Positions 53,597 through 61,001 of a DNA stretch of 64,000 bases are shown piece by piece. The translations under genes were made by a program, and so were the position numbers. The notes beneath the pieces are model-generated. The model saw only the letters and a program-made list of their open reading frames with translations, was not told the DNA's origin and did not search any database. Within the stretch, counting starts at the first letter, position 1, and every line of letters begins with the position of its first letter. Where the stretch lies: assembly GCF_004402785.1 (NCBI RefSeq), contig NZ_SOFP01000083.1:38536-102535 (forward strand), read 5' to 3'. This stretch comes from Cryobacterium algoritolerans (GTDB taxonomy: Bacteria > Actinomycetota > Actinomycetes > Actinomycetales > Microbacteriaceae).

Positions 53597-55348
53597 CTAC
53601 TGCGGAGGTGAGAGCGCCGGCAGTGCGCTGTGCTTGGTCAGTGGTGTTCCGGTGGCTTCCTTGCGTCGGCGTTCTCGGCGGAGTTTTTCGCCGCTGTCAC
53701 GTTCGGTGGACTTGACGAGGAAGTCGAATATCTTCCGCAGGTTCGATGACACGGCTGCGAGGGTCGCCGCGAGGTAGTTGAAAGCGAACCCGCGGCCGGA
53801 GCGTTTGCTGACGTTGGCGAGGTCTTCGAAGTTTTTCGACTTCAGTGTCTTGTTCGCTGACTCGACGAGGCTGCGCATGCCGAAGTACTTCCGGTGTTCA
53901 GGGGACTTGAAGGCGAACTTCTGTAGGTGCTTCACGGCCAGTCTCGGGTCTTGATTCCGTTCGGCCGGGGCGCCGGCGTCCATCGGGATGGTGATGGTCG
54001 CTGGTGTCACGGGCCGGGCGACGCGCTTGCCGCTGGCGCGGTCGATTGCCATGTACGTGCCGGGGGTCGGATACATGAAGCGCTGGAATCCATCCTTATC
54101 GGGCCGGCCTTTCGGCTTCATCCGGTAGGCGTCGCGCCTGGCAAGGTAGGCCTTGAATGTCATCTTGTCGAGCAGTCGTTTGGGATTCTTGGGGTCAAGG
54201 GGGTCGTTCACCCGGGTGTTGTAGTTCTTGGCGGCATCGATGAGGTCCTGGGGCATCCAGGTGACATACCAGTTGCCGTCCACGAGGATGAGGTCGCGCC
54301 ACTGATTCTGGAGTCCCAGGTCAGTCCTCTTATAGTCGATGACGAGTTCGCAGCCGCGCTTGCGCACGGGAATCTGGAAGTTGCGCGGTTTCTCACCGTT
54401 ATAGGCCCGGTCGACGATGACGAGGCCGCTCGTGAATCCCAGTCGCTGGTGCGAGTCCAGAAGCTTGACCCCTGAGCCGATGATTTCACCCGGCCGATGG
54501 AAACCGACGGCGGTGATCAGGGAGGGGAAGACTGTGTTCTGGCCCGGCTTGTCCCAGACCATGACGCTGATTTCGAGTTCGTAGCCCGGTTGGTCCGTCT
54601 TTGCGCCCAATCCATCGTGCTTGCCTTCACGGCGATACCGTCCGGAGTACGGGTCGGCGTTCCCTCGCCGCATGCCCTTGTCTGTCGGGTTGGGCCTCCC
54701 GGTGCCCGGGATGAGGGTGGCGTCTGCGGCGATATTGCCGTGGTACTGAGCCCAGACGTCCGCGGGGAGCATCCGTACGCTCGTGTGGAGAAGCTGTTCG
54801 CAGAGCCAGTCGAGGCGCGCCAGATTGCGTTCGGACTTCTGCAGGGCTTTCGGCGTCGACTGCTTGGCTAGCAGTTTGGCAAAGGGTTTCGGCTTCAGTC
54901 GCTTGTTCCGAGGGGCCGGATGCGGGTCGATGAGCTTCATCATGCGGTTCGCTGAGCGCCAGAGGCGCTGATACCAGTCTTCATGGTCACCCAACCGGTC
55001 CTGGATACCGAGGAGAGCGAATTCCTCGGCGCCGAAGTGGACGTCCAGGGTCTCGGCGATGCGATGGTAGTTGATGCCGAAGCCGAGTTGAATGTGAAGA
55101 AGAAAGAGGACCAGGACTGCCCGGAAGGGGATGGTGGGCTTGACGCCGGCGTTCGATTTCAGCCGCATCTGTCGCCATTCAAGAAGCTTCAGTACCACTC
55201 CGGAGTTGTCGACAATGCGGATTGCGTTGTTCAGGTAGGCGCGGGACACAGGACCCCGCGCCCGCTCACGCTTGTACTCGTGGCGGGTCATACCGAATGT
55301 GGACTGCATCCGCTGTTCCAGCAGCGCGGCGTCGGAGATAGCGCTCAC
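53597..55348 (-). CDS. DDE transposase-like protein
   Basis: The 583-residue protein carries a DDE-type catalytic set by inspection: D209 in NIAADATLIPG, D313 in GLVIVDRAYNG and E496 in MRSLVESANKTLKS, with an N-terminal helical region (LLEWRQMRLKSNAGVKPTIPFRAVLVLFLL). The layout resembles IS4/IS1182-like transposases, but I cannot assign a family. GTG 55348 overlaps the stop of the upstream recombinase-like gene by 4 nt (GTGA), so both are translated from one mRNA. A short hairpin follows the stop side (53526-53550). No flanking terminal repeats were found by eye. Confidence 0.85.
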   Translation of the reverse strand: MSAISDAALLEQRMQSTFGMTRHEYKRERARGPVSRAYLNNAIRIVDNSGVVLKLLEWRQMRLKSNAGVKPTIPFRAVLVLFLLHIQLGFGINYHRIAETLDVHFGAEEFALLGIQDRLGDHEDWYQRLWRSANRMMKLIDPHPAPRNKRLKPKPFAKLLAKQSTPKALQKSERNLARLDWLCEQLLHTSVRMLPADVWAQYHGNIAADATLIPGTGRPNPTDKGMRRGNADPYSGRYRREGKHDGLGAKTDQPGYELEISVMVWDKPGQNTVFPSLITAVGFHRPGEIIGSGVKLLDSHQRLGFTSGLVIVDRAYNGEKPRNFQIPVRKRGCELVIDYKRTDLGLQNQWRDLILVDGNWYVTWMPQDLIDAAKNYNTRVNDPLDPKNPKRLLDKMTFKAYLARRDAYRMKPKGRPDKDGFQRFMYPTPGTYMAIDRASGKRVARPVTPATITIPMDAGAPAERNQDPRLAVKHLQKFAFKSPEHRKYFGMRSLVESANKTLKSKNFEDLANVSKRSGRGFAFNYLAATLAAVSSNLRKIFDFLVKSTERDSGEKLRRERRRKEATGTPLTKHSALPALSPPQ

Positions 55349-56256
55349 GGGCGGACCTCCCCGCGGAGCTCAGTGCGATAGCAGTCGTCGTCGAGCGCGT
55401 CGACGAACTCGAGGTAGCGGGGGAGGCTCTCGAACTTGTCGACGCCCAGGGCCCGCATCAGTTCTTTGATTCGGGTGCCGGCGCGGAGGTGGTCGACACT
55501 CCAGGTGGCCCGCAGCCGGTCGCCCCGGGGCCTTTGGCCCACTGTGTATTGGGTGAAGCTGGATAGGAGCTTGCCGTCGAGGGTGCGGTTCGGCTTGCCC
55601 CAGATGGGGATGTCACGAGGCACCTGCGCAAGAATCGCGATCATCCACGTCTCCCACTGGCCCTCGAGGGGGACAAGTCGCGGGTTGGTGCCACCGACGG
55701 TGATGGTGATACCGAGATTGTCAACGACGACATCGTCGGGATATATGGTGCTGACATCGCTCGACTTGAGTCCTGCTCCCGCGCAGAAAGCCAACATGAG
55801 CATGGCGCGCCGGCGCTTCTCCGTACTGTTCTGCCCAACCGCCCACAGCGAGAACTCGTCCATCTCCTCGTTCGAGTAGGGCTCGGCGATGCGCTTTCTG
55901 GACAACGGTGTCATGGCATCGGGGTGTTCCTCGGGAGCGACGACCTCGGAGACGCGCATCAGAATCGCTCGGTAGTTACGGCGCGTGCCCTCAGAACGGT
56001 CGGGGTTCTCCTGGCTGCAGTACATGTCGATGGCTTGTCGGCTGAAAATGACGTCGGCCTGCAACGGCCAGCCTTGGTCGGCGACACACCACAGCGCGAA
56101 CGCGCTGGTGACGGTGAGGAGCAAAGACGCCGTGTACGTGGTCTTTGGAGCGGCGAGGGAACAAGCGTCCTTCACGAACGCTTCAATGCGCGTCCATTCG
56201 GGGTGGCTGCGCTGTGGCTTGTAGTTGGTCATGACTGCGCGCACCCCCTCGTTCAT
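55345..56256 (-). CDS. Tyrosine-recombinase-like protein with altered catalytic arginine
   Basis: From ATG 56256 (MNEGVRAVMTNYK) it has 303 residues; GTG 56301 is an alternative start. Residues about 16-115 look like an integrase core-binding domain. The C-terminal domain shows integrase-like order: FCAGAGLKSSDVSTIYPDD (K164 where box I normally has Arg), RLRATWSVDHLRAGTRIKELMRALG (box II with R249, His replaced by Arg) and Y281 in LPRYLEFV. It may therefore be a DNA-binding or structural partner rather than an active recombinase. Upstream sequence antisense to the HTH gene is low-quality protein and was excluded. Confidence 0.7.
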   Translation of the reverse strand: MNEGVRAVMTNYKPQRSHPEWTRIEAFVKDACSLAAPKTTYTASLLLTVTSAFALWCVADQGWPLQADVIFSRQAIDMYCSQENPDRSEGTRRNYRAILMRVSEVVAPEEHPDAMTPLSRKRIAEPYSNEEMDEFSLWAVGQNSTEKRRRAMLMLAFCAGAGLKSSDVSTIYPDDVVVDNLGITITVGGTNPRLVPLEGQWETWMIAILAQVPRDIPIWGKPNRTLDGKLLSSFTQYTVGQRPRGDRLRATWSVDHLRAGTRIKELMRALGVDKFESLPRYLEFVDALDDDCYRTELRGEVRP

Positions 56257-56277
56257 CTGGCTGTAGCTACAGCCAGA
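56256..56277. promoter_or_regulatory. Perfect 22-bp palindrome (candidate operator)
   Basis: Half-site TCTGGCTGTAG followed by its exact complement. It abuts the start codon of the recombinase-like gene and lies 70 nt from the start of the divergent HTH gene. The palindrome contains TAGCTA 7 nt from ATG 56256. Inference: binding site for one of the HTH proteins. Confidence 0.65.
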
Positions 56278-56346
56278 GAGTAGACCAGCTACCTCCGACA
56301 CGGACGAATCCGAGAAGGCCCCGATGGCTGCGGATAGGCTCTGAAC

Positions 56347-56652
56347 ATGAGTCCGCGCCCAGCTCGTGTCGCCCCACACGAGCTGTGTGTCGACTGGCCG
56401 ACGATGCGGAGCGGCGACCCGGTCGCCGAGGTAGCGCGGCAATTCGTTCTGAACCTGCGCAGCGCCATCGATAGCCGCAGCATTCGGGAAGTCGCCAGAG
56501 TCACTGGAGTCGACCGGGCGACTATCGCCGCCGTGCTTAATGGCCTGTCTTGGCCGGACATTGTGACCCTCGCCAAACTCGAGTTTGGGTTGGGCGTGCC
56601 CCTGTGGCCGGGACATGCTGATGGGGTGGACGAAGAGCGTATCGAGGGATGA
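56347..56652 (+). CDS. Small helix-turn-helix protein
   Basis: The 101-residue protein has an HTH-like core IDSRSIREVARVTGVDRATIAAVLNGLSWPDIVTLAKLEFGLGVPLWP (about residues 41-88), resembling short XRE/Cro-type regulators. TAGGCT (56335-56340) is 6 nt before the ATG, with no Shine-Dalgarno. It diverges from the recombinase-like gene and probably regulates the module. Confidence 0.72.
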   Translation: MSPRPARVAPHELCVDWPTMRSGDPVAEVARQFVLNLRSAIDSRSIREVARVTGVDRATIAAVLNGLSWPDIVTLAKLEFGLGVPLWPGHADGVDEERIEG

Positions 56653-56809
56653 TTCCATATTTGCTCTATGCGCAGAGATTTCCGTAGTTAGCGGCTCCAA
56701 ACGGGGAATCTCACTAGCAAATACGTAAAAAATGTACTAATGGCAGGGTTTCTTACCACTTTTCAAAATCAAAGTCTTTCCAGACAGGGTGTTTTGATAG
56801 CCTGATCGA

Positions 56810-57226
56810 ATGGTGAAACAGGCGGCGCCCGGAGGGTTTAAGTTTGAACCAAGAGAGTTTGTGGCGGTGCGCAGAGAGTTCGGAAGATCGTCTTCACCCG
56901 TTCGCTCCGCACCGGGGATACAGGAGACGGACCCGAGGTTCCTGGCTGCGCAGCTGCAGCATGCTGTTGCCAATGCTGTCCGTGAGGGGGTGCTTGCTCT
57001 GGGACTCAGTCTCGAAGATTTCGTCACGCGCGAGAACGCAGCCGAGAGCGAGAACTCGTTTCCGCCTGGCCTCACCTATGACCGGCTCGTTCGAATCCAA
57101 CGCGGAGAGACGCTGATGCAGCTGGCCGATCTGGTCAGTTGGGCGCGACGATTCGACACGGTGCGCGCGATCCTCACCGACGAGCGAAACTGGCCGGCCG
57201 GCTGCCGCGAACAGGAACAGCCCTAG
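56810..57226 (+). CDS. Second HTH-like hypothetical protein of the module
   Basis: The 138-residue protein is basic and variable at the N-terminus (MVKQAAPGGFKFEPREF). From about residue 45 it has an HTH-like region (DPRFLAAQLQHAVANAVREGVLALGLSLEDFVTRE and YDRLVRIQRGETLMQLADLVSWARRFDTVRAIL) that parallels the smaller HTH protein. TAGCCT (56798-56803) lies 6 nt upstream. I do not recognise the family; a DNA-binding role is inferred. Confidence 0.6.
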   Translation: MVKQAAPGGFKFEPREFVAVRREFGRSSSPVRSAPGIQETDPRFLAAQLQHAVANAVREGVLALGLSLEDFVTRENAAESENSFPPGLTYDRLVRIQRGETLMQLADLVSWARRFDTVRAILTDERNWPAGCREQEQP

Positions 57227-57358
57227 CTAGCGCTGCGCCTCGCTTTCGAAGCCATCTCCAGCCGCAACAGGCTTGTATTCGAGGTGCGTTCGCTTGGCAT
57301 AGCTTGCGACTCCTCCAGCTGTCGGCGAGTTACGCCCCCTGACAAAAGACCCTACATA

Positions 57359-57610
57359 TCAGCTGACGCCATGGTCGTCCGCCTTATTACCGAGGGTGTA
57401 CGTGACGGTGAGGGTGATACCCAGTTTGTTCAAGGCGCGGAAAAGACGGGTGATGTAGAGGGTGGGCTTGCCGTTCTCGAGCTCTTGGAGATAGTTGCGG
57501 GTGATGGCCAGGTCCTCGGCCAGCTCATCCTGGCGGACGCCGCGGGACCTGCGGACCGCTTTGATGACAGCGCCGAGATCGCGGAATCGCCTGATAGTCA
57601 CCGTGTACAT
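57359..57610 (-). CDS. HipB/Y4mF-family antitoxin-type regulator (orphan)
   Basis: From ATG 57610 (MYTVTIRRFRDLGAVIKAVRR) it has 83 residues; ATG 57628 is possible. The XRE helix-turn-helix RDLGAVIKAVRRSRGVRQDELAEDLAITRNYLQELENGKPT is typical of HipB/Y4mF antitoxins, with LYITRLFRALNKLGITLTVTY as the beta-tail. No hipA-like or other toxin gene lies downstream or upstream. A long inverted repeat lies upstream. Confidence 0.8.
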   Translation of the reverse strand: MYTVTIRRFRDLGAVIKAVRRSRGVRQDELAEDLAITRNYLQELENGKPTLYITRLFRALNKLGITLTVTYTLGNKADDHGVS

Positions 57611-57645
57611 CGCGAGCTTGCCCTTCATTTGGGGCGGCACTTCCG

Positions 57646-57699
57646 CCACATGCAAGCATATCCGTGCATAACTGCATGCACGAATATGCTTGCATGTGG
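57646..57699. promoter_or_regulatory. 24-bp-arm inverted repeat upstream of the HipB-like gene
   Basis: Arms 57646-57669 and 57676-57699 pair at 23 of 24 positions across a 6-nt loop. It includes TATCC-like and ATGCAAGC elements and begins 18-36 nt before the possible starts. Inference: autoregulatory operator or an element end. Confidence 0.75.
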
Positions 57700-57717
57700 C
57701 GTCCCTATCAACCCTGT

Positions 57718-57941
57718 AGCTCTCCACCGAAGGGGGCACCATCGTCTGGCGAGAAGGCGACCGTCCCTCGGGGGTGGCCACCCAAGAGTGGTGTGCGCGT
57801 GATGTGACTGACATGGACGACGACATTGTGCCTAACTGCGAACGATGCTTGGACCCCATGGCGATCGAGGGCAGCGATGACGGCCCATATTGTGCTGCCG
57901 GAGTGCGACTTCGTGCAACTCGTCTGATTTTTCTCCCATGA
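57718..57941 (+). pseudogene. Remnant of a small Cys-containing protein gene
   Basis: After a TAG at 57717-57719 the frame reads LSTEGGTIVWREGDRPSG, then VATQEWCARDVTDMDDDIVP, then NCERCLDPM and GPYC before stop TGA 57939-57941. Composition is protein-like with a C-x-x-C pair, but no good start exists: GTG 57774 would give 55 residues. It may be a gene whose 5' end was lost at the inverted repeat, or a very small protein. Confidence is low. Confidence 0.35.
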
Positions 57942-57993
57942 CGACGCTCAGAACAGCAGGTCGATCCCATTGCTGACGAGGCCGCGGGAGAGC

Positions 57994-57999
57994 TAGTTT
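57994..57999 (+). promoter_or_regulatory. -10 element (TAGTTT) for a leaderless SRAP mRNA
   Basis: TAGTTT is exactly 7 nt before ATG 58007 with no Shine-Dalgarno. Confidence 0.5.
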
Positions 58000-58006
58000 C
58001 TACTGC

Positions 58007-58708
58007 ATGTGCGGCAGATACGTGGTCCCCAGCACCTCAGCCGAGTTGCTGAGCTTCTTCGACGCCACCGGCGACAACGCCGCCGACTGGCAGCCCTCGT
58101 ATAGTGTCGCCCCCACGGACTCGGCACCCGTCGTGCGCGAATGGATCCACGACGAAACCGTGCAGCGGGACGTGGACCTGGCGTCGTGGGGATTGAAGCC
58201 GGGCTGGGCGAAGCCGGGTGGCCCGGCCCCCATCAACGCGCGCCTGGAATCGGTGGCCAGTAACGGCATGTTCCGCAGCGCGTTTGCCAGCCAACGGTGC
58301 CTGGTGCCCATGGCCGGCTACTACGAGTGGCAGCAGATGGACGACGGGAAACAGCCCTACTTCCTCCACGGCGACGGCGATGTGCTGGCCGCGGCCGGCC
58401 TCTACGCCGCTCGGCAAGAGGACGACGTGTGGAAGATCACGTTCACGATCATCACGCGCGCAGCGCGAGACGCGTCAGGCGAGATCCACGACCGGATGCC
58501 CGTGTTCTTGACCCCGGACGTGTGGGAACAATGGCTGCGGCCGGAGAAGATCAGCGACCAGGAAGAAGCCCTCTCGATGCTTGACCGCAGCTCCGTGGCT
58601 GTCGCCAGGACCGTGACGGCGTACCCGGTAGCCCGCACTGTGAACAATGTCCGCACGCTCGATCCTGAGGATTCTGCCCTTATTGAGCCTGCGGCCAAAA
58701 AAGGGTAG
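58007..58708 (+). CDS. SOS response-associated peptidase (SRAP, HMCES/YedK type)
   Basis: The 233-residue protein shields abasic sites in single-stranded DNA by covalent linkage through Cys2. All key residues are seen: C2 in MCGRY, N77 in INARLES, E107 in AGYYEW and H161 in EIHDRMPVFLTP. The Met must be removed for catalysis. It lies downstream of the mobile module, independent of it by direction and spacing. Confidence 0.94.
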   Translation: MCGRYVVPSTSAELLSFFDATGDNAADWQPSYSVAPTDSAPVVREWIHDETVQRDVDLASWGLKPGWAKPGGPAPINARLESVASNGMFRSAFASQRCLVPMAGYYEWQQMDDGKQPYFLHGDGDVLAAAGLYAARQEDDVWKITFTIITRAARDASGEIHDRMPVFLTPDVWEQWLRPEKISDQEEALSMLDRSSVAVARTVTAYPVARTVNNVRTLDPEDSALIEPAAKKG

Positions 58709-58775
58709 GGCCCGGCGTCCAGCGCAGCCGATTGGAAGAGCTTCAAGGGAGGTCGTTAGACCGCGGACCGAGAGA

Positions 58776-59201
58776 TCACGGGCGGTTGTTTGCGTGCAGC
58801 CTCGCGTTGGCGCTCCGCACGTACTCGGGCATGTAGATGAGGTCGATTATCCACATGATTGCCGCGCCCAGGAGTAGTAGATATCCGAATCCGAATGGAG
58901 TGAGTACCCACCCTCCCCACCAGAGAAGCAGGAAGATGATCGCAGTGCGGATGTGACCCAGGTAGAAATTGTGTGCGGAGACTCCGCCTAGAAGAATGCA
59001 CAACAGATATGCGGTGGTGGAGTCCTTGGCGCCGGGAGTCTGCCGGATGGGGCTACGTGCTATCGGGATCGCGTGCTGGATGGGTGCAGTTGCCGCCGGG
59101 GATGACTGCGCGGTCCACGTGGTGCCGTTCCACCAGCGATATAGCGTCGCGTCATTCGGGTCGATGTACCAACCTGGCGGCGCCTCAACGTCGTTACTCA
59201 C
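58776..59201 (-). CDS. DUF2510 plus TM2 domain membrane protein
   Basis: The 141-residue protein has an N-terminal DUF2510 motif (PPGWYIDPNDATLYRWWNGTTWT, residues about 8-30). After a linker come two helices of a TM2 domain (TAYLLCILLGGVSAHNFYLGHI and GFGYLLLLGAAIMWIIDLIYMPEYV), including the NFYLG and DxxY-like features. Function is unknown; such proteins are common envelope components in Actinobacteria. GTG 59201 has GGGGGATC upstream. Confidence 0.88.
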   Translation of the reverse strand: MSNDVEAPPGWYIDPNDATLYRWWNGTTWTAQSSPAATAPIQHAIPIARSPIRQTPGAKDSTTAYLLCILLGGVSAHNFYLGHIRTAIIFLLLWWGGWVLTPFGFGYLLLLGAAIMWIIDLIYMPEYVRSANARLHANNRP

Positions 59202-59256
59202 GATCCCCCATCAAGAAGCTTCATTCGTACTGTACGGCCTTGCGAAGTCGCGGAGC

Positions 59257-59475
59257 CTACCTGACCGCTTTGGACGGCGGCGAAGCGATGCCATCGAGTT
59301 GTCGTGGCTTTTCCTTCCACGAACCGTAGCTGGGCAGCCACTCGCCCGTTGCCTCGTACCACCTGACTACCTTGTAGTGACCGAAGAGCGCTGAGCGCAC
59401 TGCCGCCTGAATCACGGCGTACGTAATGGCAAGACCGACAACGGACCCGATAATCCAGATAAAAACGTACTCCAT
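59257..59475 (-). CDS. Small single-helix membrane protein
   Basis: The 72-residue protein begins MEYVFIWIIGSVVGLAITYAVIQAAVR (one helix), followed by a polar Trp-rich tail (GHYKVVRWYEATGEWLPSYG). GGGGAGCG sits 4-5 nt before the ATG, supporting translation. No family recognised. It lies 55 nt upstream of the TM2 gene on the same strand. Confidence 0.6.
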   Translation of the reverse strand: MEYVFIWIIGSVVGLAITYAVIQAAVRSALFGHYKVVRWYEATGEWLPSYGSWKEKPRQLDGIASPPSKAVR

Positions 59476-59762
59476 ATTCGCTCCCCAAGCTCTTTCTCAG
59501 CGTAACGATGCTCGTCAAGCAGGGCGATCACCCCGAAGGGGGAGAACAGCATGCGGAACCAAGTAACTCGGGATGCTCCCTTCCGTCTCTGCCCCAAGAG
59601 CCAGGAAGGAGCCGTACATCCGAAGGCAGGGTCGCGGCACATCACCTGGGACCGGTAGGGTCGCGGCACACCCGGTGACCGCCGGCGCGTCAGTTCCCCC
59701 ACCCACAGCTCTCAGGAATGGCGAACTTGCTTTGGAGGTGGGTATCAATGCCGCTGGACGAA

Positions 59763-60854
59763 CTAGCCCTGGTGAATCCGAACGGTGTCCCGGATTGCAC
59801 TTGCATGCAAATAGATCTCGTCGAGTGAATCAATTGGATGGCGCGTCTCGACCTTATCGCCGTCGAAAATCCCGATATATTTCTGCTTCTTGCTATTGAA
59901 GTGCAAGCGAGCGATCGGCTTCCGATTGTTGTCATCAAGCAGAATTGCGAAGTAGGACTTCGCGTCGCGATGCATAACGCGCTGAGGCTTGACCTCGCTG
60001 CACGCAATTGCCTTCACGATCTGGTATCCCTCAAGCTCATCCAGGGTGGTCATGATTTCCGTATCGCGGTCCAGGTCATCTTGAGCAACCGGGATGCTGC
60101 TCATTGTCTCGGCAGCCGCGTCCGAAGATGAGAAGTTCGACCCGCCGAGGGCCGTCTTCAGCCTCGCGTTCACCTGATCGTTCAGGTACTGCTTCGTAGC
60201 CTTCGTGACCAGCGAAGTGAACTGCTCGCGTACTTTTTGTGTAAACGCTCCCTCATAAACTCGGGTCGTGAAGAAGCGAATCCACTCATCTTGTGGCTCC
60301 GTGAACTGGGCTGCGATCGTACGTTTGATCTGGCCTATGTATTTCAGTTCTTCGGCGGAGCTGATGATGGAATCGAGATCGAAAACATCCTTGGTGAGTT
60401 TCCGAAGCTCGGGGATGAGGGTCTCATCAATGTCCAGCAGGGCCAGAACGAGGAACGGCTTCTCATCCATGCGATTGGGTGCGTCAAGGTCGGTGTAGAA
60501 CTGGTACGTTTCGCCATTGGTCAGAACGGCGATGCGGGCATTGGTCACCGCGAAGTAGCGGAAAAGCTGGGACGCATGCTCGATCTTGAGCGGCTCGGAT
60601 GACTTCTTGCACTCGATGAGGATCTGTACCTCGCCGTCACGCATGATGGCGTAGTCAACCTTTTCGCCGCGCTTCACGCCGACATCTGCGGTGAACTCAG
60701 GAACGACCTCAAGCGGGTTGAAAACGTCGTAGCCCAGGATTGTTGAGATGAACGGCATGATGAATGCGTTCTTCGTCGCTTCCTCGGTTTGAATCGCACC
60801 GCGCTGATTGCGCACTTTCAGTGCCAATGCCGCCAATAGCTCCGCAAAATCCAT
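59763..60854 (-). CDS. Orphan HsdR-N-type (PD-(D/E)XK) nuclease-like protein
   Basis: The 363-residue protein matches the N-terminal domain of type I restriction HsdR: EEATKNAFIMPFISTILGYDVFNPLEVVPEF, D67 in GEKVDYAIMRDGE and E81-C-K83 in ILIECKKSSEP. The QLFRYFAVTNARIAVLTNGETYQFYTDLD region follows, then a C-terminal beta-rich domain. There is no helicase domain and no neighbouring hsdM or hsdS gene. GGGGGAACC lies next to ATG 60854. Confidence 0.85.
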   Translation of the reverse strand: MDFAELLAALALKVRNQRGAIQTEEATKNAFIMPFISTILGYDVFNPLEVVPEFTADVGVKRGEKVDYAIMRDGEVQILIECKKSSEPLKIEHASQLFRYFAVTNARIAVLTNGETYQFYTDLDAPNRMDEKPFLVLALLDIDETLIPELRKLTKDVFDLDSIISSAEELKYIGQIKRTIAAQFTEPQDEWIRFFTTRVYEGAFTQKVREQFTSLVTKATKQYLNDQVNARLKTALGGSNFSSSDAAAETMSSIPVAQDDLDRDTEIMTTLDELEGYQIVKAIACSEVKPQRVMHRDAKSYFAILLDDNNRKPIARLHFNSKKQKYIGIFDGDKVETRHPIDSLDEIYLHASAIRDTVRIHQG

Positions 60855-61001
60855 GGTTCCCCCAAAATCAAGTTTCTGTTACAGACGTTAGCGCCGGCCG
60901 AGGACATCGCTCCGCCAATCCTGCATGCGGCGCGGCGAAGGACTCTTGGCAGTTGCTGACACTCGCCAGCGCCCAGCCTGAAAGGCTGTGCAGCGCCCCA
61001 G

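Larger units (their letters stand above)
53597..57226. mobile_element. Putative mobile element: transposase, recombinase-like and two HTH genes
   Basis: The boundaries are the outer ends of its genes, not mapped termini. It combines a DDE transposase (583 residues), a tyrosine-recombinase-like protein, and two short divergent HTH-like genes around a perfect 22-bp palindrome. It lies directly downstream of tRNA-Leu(CAG), a common integration hotspot. I could not find a second copy of the tRNA 3' end or clear terminal inverted repeats in the window. Confidence 0.6.

Noticed and set aside
56257..56700. Longer N-terminus for the recombinase-like protein (start 56700)
   Set aside because: The extra residues are antisense to the HTH gene and lack protein-like composition; starts at 56256 or 56301 avoid this.
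53281..57700. tRNA-Leu 3'-end duplication as attR of an integrated island
   Set aside because: No second copy of the tRNA 3' end (CCCCCCTCGCGC) was found downstream in the window by eye; integration at the tRNA is therefore not demonstrated.
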